In this document: in pieces, positions 54,801-64,000 of the stretch | Numbering within the stretch: the first letter of the stretch is position 1 | Layout of the letters: each line of letters starts with the position of its first letter | Translations under genes and position numbers: made by a program | Source of the DNA: Mactromeris polynyma | Lineage: Eukaryota > Mollusca > Bivalvia > Venerida > Mactridae | Direction of reading: 5' to 3' | Assembly (NCBI GenBank): GCA_032209605.1 | Contig: JASFXZ010000038.1 | Span: 3,410,001 to 3,474,000 of the forward strand | DNA length: 64,000 bases | The notes under the pieces: model-generated | What the model saw: only the letters and a program-made list of their open reading frames with translations | Databases searched by the model: none | Told to the model about the DNA's origin: nothing

Positions 54801-57800
54801 CCAAGGGACAGCTATAAAGTGGTCGCTTTATAAAGTTGTCTCTTTATAGATATCAAGAATTTTAACGAAAGTTAAGTACACATGAATGTCCAACTGAGCA
54901 ATCAAAACGTATAAATACCATCTTCTTTCCATTCAAAATATCTATGGTGTGAAACAATGCTCATAAATTTAAAGTGCTTTATTCTTAAATTCCATGTTAG
55001 TTATCCAATATGACAAGGTTCATGTACTTTGAATAGTGTGGTTGCCTTGTGCTTAAATTCAAGAATTTTCTTATCACATGCACAAATTTTTCTTACTAAC
55101 GCGAAGGTAAAAGGACACAGACACACTCATTTACATGGGTACATAATAGTTTTCAGTCTATAAATAAATAACTACTCATCACAGTAACATGAATCTGCAC
55201 ATGGCGTGACGTCATGTCGAATTCAGTGATGACGAAGTTTTGACAGCTATTAACCGGAATAATACTAAAACTTTATTCCATGTGCGTATTAAAAAAGGCT
55301 GATAATGAACGTTCTTTTCCATAAGGCAATGATTTTACAGGGTCTTTAAAATGGATTACATTCTAAACAAAGTGAGTGTTTACACATTTGAACCCAGAGT
55401 TAAATTATGCGATGTGTTTTTGTCTGACATTTTCATTCTCTCAGTGAGTAAAGACAAAAGTTGGGCGAGTTGGTACAAAAATTTCATCTAGCATATTTCT
55501 TTTCGGGACATCGTAATGTAAAAACTCAGTGACATCAAGCAACATAAGTCGCTTAGCAATGACGTTACATGAACTTGGCTCTTGTAGAAATTATGATCGT
55601 TATGCTGTGTAATCCATTTACATTTAAGACTCGCGCTCAAGCGGACACATACGATTCTTACATGACATTTTATAACTGTGTCGCCGAGTAATTACCTGGT
55701 TGCATTTATCACGCCTAATTGTTTATTTAATTGTATAAAGGACAATGCGCTAATGCAGTTGTGAATAAGGTGTGAAATGCACAATGGGATTAAGTGCATG
55801 CGGTCGTTTAATGGATTATTTAACTATCTTTTTTACCTATGGGGACTGGTTAAATGGGGTTGCTGGTCGCGTTATAGAAAAGTCGTTAAATAGATACTAT
55901 TTATATAGTAAAAACGCTCGGGCGGCAATTTAAGTGGTCATTTAATAAAAAAAGTCGCTTAATACAGGTGGTCGCTCGAGCAATGTCTACTGTATCAAGC
56001 TCGAGGGCAACTTTTTAAACAAGAAAGAGGCTCTGCTATTAATATCCATCTTTAAAATTTCAGTACTTTACCTTCAACATCTGGTATGTGAGTACAAAAT
56101 TTGCTCATTTAAAGATTTCACACTGATTAATTCATATGTATTTTTATTTGTTTAGGTGCAATCAGCATATAAATGTGCCTGTGTGCTAAGAGACACAATC
56201 AACCCATATTTGCTGAGGAGGATGAAAGCAGATGTGAGAATGAACATCAATCTCCCAGGGAAAAGTGAACAGGTATAAATCTGCATTGTGTCAGGTACTA
56301 GTCTGCCTCGTGTCAGGTATCAGTCTGTCTCGTGTCAGGTATCAGTCTGCATTGTGTCAGGTATAAGTCTGCCTTGTGTCGGGTATCAATCTGCATTGTG
56401 TCAGGTTTCAGTCTGCCTTGTGTCAGGTATCAGTCTGTCTTGTGTCAGGTATCAGTCTGCATTGTGTCAGGTATCAGTCTGCATTGTGTCAGGTATCAGT
56501 CTGCCTTGTGTCAGGTATCAGCCTGCATTGTGTCAGGTATCAGACTGCATTGTGTCAGGTATCAGTCTGCCTTGTGTCAGGCATCAGTCTGCATTGTGTC
56601 AGGTATCAGTCTGCATTGTGTCAGGTATCAGTCTGCATTGTGACAGATATCAGTCTGTATTGTGTCAGGTATCAGTCTGCCTAGTGTCTGGTATCAGCCT
56701 GTATTGTGTCAGGTATCAGTCTGCATTGTGTCGGGTATCAGTCTGCATTGTGTCAGGTATCCGTCTGCATTGTGTCAGGTACCAGTCTGCATTGTGTCAG
56801 GTACCAGTCTGCATTGTGTCAGGTGTCAGTCTGCATTGTGTCAGTCTGCATTGTGTCAGGTACCAGTCTGCATTGTGTCAGGTACCAGTCTGCATTGTGT
56901 CAGGTGTCAGTCTGCATTGTGTCAGTCTGCATTGTGTCAGGTACCAGTATGCATTGCATCAGGTGTCAGTCTGCATTGTGTCAGGTGTCAGTCTGCATTG
57001 TGCCAAGTGTCAGTCTGCCTTGTGGCAGTCTGCATTGTGTCAGGTATCAGTCTGCATTGTGTCAGGTATCAGTCTGCCTTGTGGCAGTCTGCATTGTGTC
57101 AGGTATCAGTCTGCATTGTGTCAGGTATCAGTCTGCATTGTGCCAAGTGTCAGTCAGCCTTGTGTCAGTCTGAATTATGTCAGGTATCAGTCTGCATTGT
57201 GTCAGGTATCAGTCTGCATTGTGTCAGGTATCAGTCTGCATTGTGCCAAATATCAGTCTGCCTTGTGTCAGTCTGCATTGTGTCAGGTATCAGTCTGCAT
57301 TGTGCCAGGTGTCAGTCTGCATTGTACCAAGTGTCAGTCTGCATTATGTCAGTCTGCATTGTGTCAGGTGTCAGTCTGCATTGTGCCAAGTGTCAGTCTG
57401 TCTTGTGTCAGTCTGCATTGTGTCAGGTATCAGTCTGCTTTGTGTCATTTTGCTTAGTTCAATATGTATTATAGGTGCATTTTGTTATTTAAAAATTGTT
57501 AATCTGCATCAATTGTGCAAATAGTTTATAACTGATCTTAATTGCTCTTGATGACTGCGTCCTGAGTTACTTATCAGTGCTCCCTTGGCATTAAGGGCCT
57601 GTGAAGTCTGTTGTTTAACGTCACCAAGGCAGTATTCAAACTCATGTGCTTAAGACCAGGAGTTAGGCATGTATTTATCTATTACTGAAGTGGCATTAAG
57701 TAGCAGTGTTCTTTTAAGAATTAATCCTATTTTTAAACAATATTCATAAAAGTTCTAATGAACAATTTTTGGTTAAAGTTTAAATATTCTGTTGTGTTGT

Positions 57801-60800
57801 TATAGGTATTGTTCTGTCGACTGTCCCAGGAACAGAGAGAAGTTTATGAGGAGTACCTTGCATCAAGAGAGTGTCAGGAAATATTACGAGGAAGGCTGTT
57901 GGTAAATTGATCGAGTTTCTCTCAAATTTTTGTCTAAGCTTTTATGTATCACAGTAATAATTACTATGGATCTGATGTGTGAGTTGCCATAAAACTTGTC
58001 AGTTTGTTATCATCTCGTTTAATCCTGGATAGACCAATTGTACTGATAGAGTACAGATGTTTGTTAGGTATTGAATGAGTAATTACAAATGTTCTAATTT
58101 AGGCACTCGTCCTTATGACTTTTCCTCGGGCCTTATTCATAGACATTATAAGTTTGACAGACTTAAACTTTAAAATGTTAACATTTTTTGCTCTTATGTT
58201 GTTACAAGAATAGAGATTTTAATAAAAATTGGCAAAGGTATACAGAGGGAACTAACAATTATTCAGACAGAATTTCATTTGTTTAGATTTAATGAAAACA
58301 AAATGCTGGTAAATATGAATTTCGCAAATTTAAGCCTTAAGTCTGAGTTTCAGACTTAAAGTGTTTGTACATAATGCCTCTGTACTATGAAGAAGTGTAT
58401 GTTTGTATGCAGGTGTTTGCTGGACTTATTCAAATAAGGAAGATCTGTAACCACCCAGATCTTGCCACTGGTGGACCTCGTGTATTCAAAGAAGATAAAA
58501 TCAGTGATAGAAGTCAGGAGTATGGGTACTATAAACGAGCTGGTAAAATGATAGTTGTTGATGCACTGCTCAAACTGTGGAAGAAACAAGGACATAGGGC
58601 CCTTATCTTTACTCAGAGCAAACAGGTAACCTATTCTTTTTTCTGTATTATTTTTACCTACAGATGCCAGTTTTTTACTTCAAATGCTTCCATTAGGACT
58701 ATATGTCCTGATTTTTTCTAATCAAGATGAACAAAGCTTTGTTTCCACTTTGTTTCAGTGTTGTTGAGGCTTTAGAAAGGGTAGACCCTCATCATACTGG
58801 ATAGATAGCTAGTTTACTCTGAAACTTCTAATGAAGAGCTCTGAACTTTTTCATGATGTTATGTAAAATGTATAAATGCTGGTCCTATTTGTAGGTATTG
58901 TTCTTGTTTGGTGTTGTGTTTTACACAAATGTTGTAATAAGACCTTTATTTAGCAAGGCTAAACATTTGGACATAGCCAGTCTTACATATGGACCACAAT
59001 AATAGCTATAGCATATATAATATATATGTTGTATATATTGATAGATGCTGGATGTTTTGGAGAAGTACGTACAAGAGAAACGTTATAAGTACGTGAGGAT
59101 GGATGGAGGTACTGGTATTTCATCTAGACAGCCACTTGTACAGAAATATAACACAGTATGTCAACTTTTTGATAAAACGTTAGTGCCATACAAATAGAAA
59201 ATGAAAGGCAGTTGTTATTTTGTCGGATGAAATTAAGCTTTTAATTTGCTTAGGTGTTTGCATATGAGTTCAGCTTGATTTATCTAGTTTTGGCATTCAA
59301 AACGAATGCTCAGACTGTAAATTTAATTTTTGTGAAAATCATAGAAGTCTTTATATTCATCTATTAAGAGAAAGTGTGTGTAGAAAAAGGTTTCAATAAT
59401 CTTCAATTTCAAAGTGTTTGTTATTTCATTGCAGGATGAGAGCATTTATGTGTTCCTGTTAACTACAAGGGTTGGAGGCTTGGGTGTAAATCTTACAGGT
59501 GCGAACAGAATCATCATCTATGACCCGGATTGGAATCCTAGCACAGACATGCAGGCCAGAGAACGTGCTTGGAGGATTGGTCAGAAACGTCAAGTGACCA
59601 TCTACAGACTGTTGACCACAGGAACTATTGAAGAGAAAATATATCATAGGTATTCAAACTTACCATTGTTCTGCCTAGAATCTTGCATGCAAGAGGAGAT
59701 GGACTGTAAAGGCAGGACATTACATTAAGTGGTGTCTGGTTAGGAAATTTTATTTTCTCAGTTTCACTATATTAGAGTTACAGACTGAAAAGTTTGGAAT
59801 TTCAGGACTCATCTGTCCAACATAAACTGTTTATATTGTATATTTTTATAGTTATGCAATTGGTACTTTTTATTTTACAGACAAATATTCAAACAGTTCT
59901 TGACAAATCGTGTTCTTAAGGATCCCAAGCAGAGACGATTATTTAAGACGAATGACATGTATGAGTTGTTTAGCCTAGGGGTGAGTGATGATAAAGGTGA
60001 GACCGAAACAGCCGCTATATTTGCTGGCACTGGGTCCGATGTTACTGTCAAACCTGTGAAGACAAAGAACAGATTTGATAAGTAAGTTGATTTTATGTTT
60101 AGTCTCTGTTTTGTCTGATATGTACCTAGAATACATTTGACATGATGTGACATGGCTGGATTTTGATCACATGACAATGTCGTTACGCTACACAGGAAAA
60201 TAACTGTATTTCTAAGAAATTATTTGGCTTGAATTTTTGTGTTTAAAAGGACATATTGATTATTTATTTGTAATTAAATGTAATAACAAAAGTGAATTAT
60301 TTCAGATTGAAGGAAGAAAAGAAGAAAGCAGAAAAAGAGAGGGAAGAGAATTATGAAGATATTGAAAGAAACACTGATGCAAGTCTCAACTTCGATCAAG
60401 ATGAAATTAAAAGGATGAGGGAAATGGCAAAAAGACTCAGTCAGAAAATGGAGACAGATAAAATGCAAACTTTTATGAAGAGTACAGACAGTAAAACAGG
60501 AAGTGGGGGATCTGAGTCTGATTCTGGTGAGAAATCGAATCAGGGTGTAAATATCTCAGATAGTGGTTGTCAAGGAGACAGTATGAAATCCAAGAAAATA
60601 TCAAGTGTTGTTAGTTCAGATTCAAGAAGCAATAGTCCTCTTGATCCAAATAAATATAACCCACCTGGTAGCTTAAAACATTTAAAGATAAAGAAAAGGC
60701 CCTCTGGTGAATTAAATACGACAGATGTTAAAGAGGAGACTGAGAGCACGGGTAGAACAGTTATGCAAACACAAAAAACACATAAACATTCTAGTCATAG

Positions 60801-63284
60801 CAAAAGTAGTGAATCCAGAGGTGGTAAATGGGAAAAACATAAAGAGAAATCGGGAAATAAAAGAGATGTTGATGAGCATAGAAGCAGTAAACATAAAAAG
60901 AAGAAGCATAAAAGAAAGGATGCAAGTGAGTAATGATTTTTAAAGTTTATTGATTGTGTTGTATTGAATTGGCTCTAAACATGTCTCTAGACAAATGATT
61001 AACAGTAAATTCTAATTTTGTTTCATGAATTACAGTCGAACCACGTTTATATGACAACCTTCTATCCACGTCAAATTGGAATGGGCATTTTGAAACCATT
61101 TATTATTTGAAGTAAAATTTTAGACCCGATGAATGTGAATGAACAAGGTTCGACTGTAATGCGTTTGTAGTAATATGACTCTGACAAGAGTCTTAACATG
61201 TAGTAAATACTGACAATTATGTTAGATGAATAATGATCATACGTATTTTCTTATTGTGATGTTAACAGGGTTTGAAGGGGAGCGTATTCCTCATCTAGAC
61301 AAACTGAAAGATTTTAAACAACCTGTACAACAAGAAAGGTCCAACGAGGAAGATGATGAAATGAATAACTATGTTCTAAGTAAATTGTTTAAGAAAACAG
61401 GTGAGTTGTTGCGTATATATTATTAAGAACTTTTGTGGAGTATTGTCTGGAAATCTTTCATACATATGCTGTGCTATTTACACTGCAATCATTATTGTTT
61501 TTGCATCTTAAAATTTTCTAGCATTGATATCTCGCTGAATTAACTACTGCCTTGCATTCAGTTAAGACGAACAGTCGCAAACGTTTTGTTTTGTATCCCT
61601 TGCCCGCTGTATCACATTGACTGCACATGCGTAACCAAATTGCAGGACGTTACAAAACGTGAGCCGCAAATACCTTTACTGGAATGCAGGGCTGGTATCT
61701 ACTGATAGTCATCTGCCTCTTTGGCCTTAAGTGCTTTTAACATTGAAGAGTAGTTCAACTGCATGCTTTATTAACTTACATATGGAGTTCTTCTTGTAAA
61801 CTTAGCAGTTGAGAATATTTATTACTATTCCTGTAATGATGATGTTAATCTTATTTAACATTTAGTCATTTTTCCTGGGAAAGAGGTCGCATAAAAGATC
61901 ACTGGTAATATCATCTCACAGAAATTTGTGACAATATTGCTTTGTATGTGCTGAGGTATTGTATCGATTTCTGTTCTAGGTATCCAAGGTGCCTTACGAC
62001 ATGATCAAATTATGGAACCAGGAAAATCTGATTATGTCATTGTGGAATCAGAAGCTGATAAGGTTGCTAAGGAAGCCAGTAATGCATTGAAAAGGTCAAG
62101 GACACATTGTCTCCCAGCAACAGCTGGAGTTCCTACATGGACTGGACAACATGGAGCAAAAAGGTTGGTATTGTTTTGTTACATTTTGTATTTCAATTTA
62201 CTACTGGCAGTTACCTTGCTATACTAGCCATGTCTTATTTCACCACTGAATATTGATTTTTTTATGGCTAAGAGCTAGCCTCAGTCAAAGCATAATGATG
62301 ATTTTTGGACAATACCTTGCTTGTATTGCTATGTCTCTGGAATGAGTAAGAATTTCCCAACAGATGTACTTGAAATACATTAAAAACTATAAAATGCTGC
62401 TCAAAAGATGATGTAAAATCCTTCACTTACATTTCAGGCCAAGATTTGGTCAGAAAAAGAGTTCAATCCTGTCAAGAAGTGAACCTGGACCCTCAGAAAT
62501 TAAAAAGGTAAATTTTACACTCCCTGTCATTTTGTAATTATTTACTGATATGGTTTTAATGGTTAATAACCAAGTTGTGTCAGTTGATGATAATTTGCTT
62601 AGATTTTGATGAGCAATATGTTGAAATTAAAATCTCCCATCTTTCAGTGTAATGATGAACACTGATCAATTAGATGATTTTGTGGAATTATTTCTTGTCA
62701 GTTGTAAATTACTTGTGTCTATTAAATACATTTTGTTCCTGCTACTAGTATACCAAGTCCATATGAAATTAACACCAAATTCTGATTTTTTTTCAACTTT
62801 ATAATGTTTTTCACAAGTTTCTGTACTGAACCTTATTTCATACTCTTAACAGAAACCTGAAGTTATACCCAAGAGCAAAGAACAACATTTTGATGGTTCC
62901 CTTGCTGGAAGTGTACAGACTAATTTAGAGACAGGAACCAGTGTTGCTGGTGCTGTGTCATCTACTGATCTCCTCAATAAAATGAGAGTTCGTAATGAAG
63001 TGTTCACCAATCCAGGAGAAGGTGATGAAGATGATGACAACGAGGATACTGTTGGCTTTGTGTCTGATCCAAGCTCACTAGAACTCATCAAACGAATGCG
63101 AGAGTTTATTCTGTTTGAATGTAAGAAGTTTGGTCAAGCTACTACTCAGGAATTACTGGATGAGTTTGGTTCAAAACTTCCATCTGAAAATTCAGCTAAG
63201 TTTCGAGCTTTGTTGCGTAGTATCTGTGATTTTGATAAAAAAGATGCAGAAGGGGTGTGGAAGCTACGTCAAGATTTTAAGTGA
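48805..63284 (+). CDS. ERCC6: ERCC6/CSB transcription-coupled repair ATPase, 23 coding exons
   Basis: SNF2-family ATPase that recognises RNA polymerase II stalled at DNA damage and starts transcription-coupled nucleotide excision repair. Coding exons: 48805-48976, 49579-49678, 50120-50243, 50551-50641, 50822-50949, 51425-51614, 51799-51970, 52253-52381, 52818-52970, 53419-53554, 53933-54103, 54489-54665, 56156-56272, 57806-57901, 58413-58625, 59045-59155, 59435-59649, 59881-60081, 60306-60925, 61269-61400, 61980-62163, 62438-62507, 62853-63284. All phases agree (4134 nt, 1377 aa; human 1493). The N-terminus has [14 protein letters not shown], matching the CSB leucine-latch region. An acidic stretch follows, then the two-lobed helicase core, Lys/Ser-rich linker, [15 protein letters not shown] and the C-terminal ubiquitin-binding/winged-helix segment. 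Nothing key is missing. The upstream 5'UTR starts at an acceptor near 48776. Confidence 0.97.
52440..52665 (+). repeat. CRE-bearing repeat, copy 2, in ERCC6 intron 8
   Basis: AACATGTGATGACACTATTT, GCAAGCAGGAAACAGTATTT, TTGCTTACTGTCAATACATG, then TGACGTCACATGTGAC and TTTTCTGGAAATGACATC. Matches the copy at 63425-63625 over its whole length with scattered changes. Confidence 0.75.
52818..59649 (+). CDS. ERCC6: ERCC6 SNF2 helicase core (exons 9-17)
   Basis: Motif I is GDEMGLGKT (residues 391-399, Lys398) in exon 52818-52970. Motif II is DEGH (504-507) in exon 53933-54103. Motif [12 protein letters not shown] is in exon 54489-54665. Lobe 2 starts with IRKICNHPD (58413-58625), then ALIFTQSKQ, and ends with [14 protein letters not shown] and [11 protein letters not shown] (about 800-810) in exon 59435-59649. 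All ATP-binding and arginine-finger residues are intact. Introns within the core carry a TACAGT inverted-repeat element (54772-55996) and the 22-bp array (56273-57455). Confidence 0.96.
54772..55996. mobile_element. 1.2-kb TACAGT-ended DNA element in ERCC6 intron 12
   Basis: Starts TACAGTAGACATTG and ends with the exact inverse CAATGTCTACTGTA. The next inner blocks AAGAGACCACC and GGTGGTCGCT also face each other. The interior shows no transposase-like ORF, so it is non-autonomous. TA-CAGT termini suggest Tc1/mariner-type mobilisation (inference). Confidence 0.75.
56273..57455. repeat. 22-bp minisatellite, about 53 units, starting at an ERCC6 splice donor
   Basis: Unit core CAGGTATCAGTCTGCATTGT. 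Some units are shortened, dropping AGGTATC or AGGTACC. The first unit is the authentic donor of exon 13, CAG|GTATAAATCTGCATTG, so the array is in register with the exon boundary. The 22-bp period is open in all three plus frames, giving spurious ORFs up to 389 codons. Confidence 0.93.
61029..61160. mobile_element. 132-bp MITE in ERCC6 intron 19
   Basis: Perfect ends ATTACAGTCGAACC and GGTTCGACTGTAAT, with TA-CAGT termini as in the other inverted-repeat elements here. The interior is non-coding. Confidence 0.75.
62853..63284 (+). CDS. ERCC6: ERCC6 last exon: C-terminal ubiquitin-binding/winged-helix region
   Basis: Encodes 143 residues and TGA. After an acidic linker ([10 protein letters not shown]) come [36 protein letters not shown] and the end [10 protein letters not shown]. 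This aligns by eye with the human CSB tail (TREILQEFESKL, FRELLRNLC, GIWKL), which is needed for ubiquitin binding and repair. The di-leucine is conserved. Confidence 0.93.
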   Translation, partial: KPEVIPKSKEQHFDGSLAGSVQTNLETGTSVAGAVSSTDLLNKMRVRNEVFTNPGEGDEDDDNEDTVGFVSDPSSLELIKRMREFILFECKKFGQATTQELLDEFGSKLPSENSAKFRALLRSICDFDKKDAEGVWKLRQDFK

Positions 63285-64000
63285 AGAGGACATGTGTCTT
63301 CCATTCTTTATTCCCAGGTGCTTTTATTTTTTACATTCCTTCATTTGTCCCATGATTCAGTATTGAAAACTCCCATCGATGTGAAGGATTTCACTTTTTG
63401 AAATTGTGTCATTTTTGTAAAAAAAATCTTCTGTGACGTCATTTTTAAGAAAAGCCACATGTGACGTCACTATTTGCATGCAGGAAACAATATTTACACT
63501 TCGTTTTCATATTGCCTTATGGGGAAAATAATGCTTACTGCCTGTACATGGTGACGTCACATGAGACGATTTCTGGAATTGATGTCACTTAAAGAACAGG
63601 TTGGAAATCGTACAGCAGCGCTCGTTTGTTATATTCTACCGTGAAATGTTGTTTTGTATGATGAAAGTGACTGCAACAAAATTAAAAGATGTAAAAATTT
63701 ACTGTTGATGAGTGATTCATAGTCATTAATTTGTATACCTTGTGTATGTGTAAGTTTATACAATGTACATTAGCATTTACTCTACCTGGTTGTACTAGTA
63801 CAGTTTTCTGTCCTATGTACAATAGACAAAACTTGGTTCTAAGGTAATCCTAAGTTGTTGCCAAGGTACATATCCATATATCAGGAATATTTGAATCAAT
63901 GTATTTCATATGTTTACTGTGCCCGCCGTTCAAAGAATGGTGAAGGGACATAAAGTGTTACCCCTGTCTTTGCGTCTGTCTTTGCGTCTGTCCAGTCCGT
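63285..64000 (+). other. ERCC6: ERCC6 3'UTR and downstream flank
   Basis: Contains a copy of the CRE-bearing repeat (63425-63625). ATTAAA at 63681-63686, followed by GT-rich DNA (CTTGTGTATGTGTAAG), is the best candidate poly(A) signal, about 400 nt after the stop. From about 63925 the sequence enters a GTCTGTC-rich dispersed repeat that runs off the window edge. Confidence 0.45.
63425..63625 (+). repeat. CRE-bearing repeat, copy 3, in the ERCC6 3'UTR
   Basis: Contains TGACGTCA three times (about 63434, 63462 and 63552) plus CAGGAAACAATATTT, ATTGCCTTATGGGGA, GCTTACTGCCTGTACATG and AAGAACAGGTTGGAAAT. Same module order as 52440-52665. Confidence 0.75.

Noticed and set aside
56288..57524. Long overlapping ORFs (up to 389 codons) in three plus-strand frames
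   Set aside because: They are the translation of the 22-bp array in an ERCC6 intron. All three frames are open only because the unit lacks stops.

Overview
The window is nuclear DNA from an invertebrate, most likely a bivalve mollusc. The reasons are AT-rich sequence, genes split into many small exons with GT-AG introns, intron-exon junctions falling where animal orthologues have conserved protein, and tRNA-headed SINEs sharing a core that I associate with bivalve genomes. Nothing looks bacterial or viral. There is no CRISPR array, operon or origin.

Four protein-coding genes could be rebuilt exon by exon with every splice phase consistent. (1) PMM2-type phosphomannomutase, minus strand, 9632 down to 3710, 7 exons, 248 aa. 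(2) SH2D4A/B-type adaptor, plus strand, first coding exon 12156, stop 32124, 10 coding exons, 453 aa. (3) An unnamed protein with about 15 C2H2 zinc fingers, minus strand, 46470 down to 40035, 6 coding exons, 833 aa. (4) ERCC6/CSB, the SNF2-family transcription-coupled repair ATPase, plus strand, 48805 to 63284, 23 coding exons, 1377 aa. Genes 1/2 and 3/4 are head-to-head pairs with candidate shared promoter regions at about 9633-10080 and 46540-48776. Genes 2 and 3 converge on a gene-poor stretch at 33480-40034. The four genes are not one pathway: sugar-phosphate metabolism for glycosylation, a phosphotyrosine adaptor, a probable DNA-binding factor, and DNA repair.

The rest is repeat-rich. 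There are six minisatellites with unrelated units: 30, 42 and 57 bp in SH2D4 introns, 67 bp between genes, 33 bp beside a splice acceptor of the zinc-finger gene, and 22 bp starting exactly at a splice donor of ERCC6. Others are a 5'-truncated, broken non-LTR retrotransposon in PMM2 intron 1, a LINE 3' tail, at least four tRNA-derived SINE-like copies, a set of short inverted-repeat elements ending TACAGT/TACACT, two large foldback elements, a repeat carrying CRE palindromes (three copies), and a repeat family carrying the direct hexamer pair AGGTCAAGGTCA.

No obviously new enzymatic system is visible. The unusual signals concern RNA processing. One ERCC6 intron begins with dozens of near-copies of its own weak splice donor. 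A SH2D4 intron carries about 20 sense-strand AATAAA signals, each followed by a T/G-rich segment. The zinc-finger gene has twelve repeat units in the branch-point zone of its last intron.
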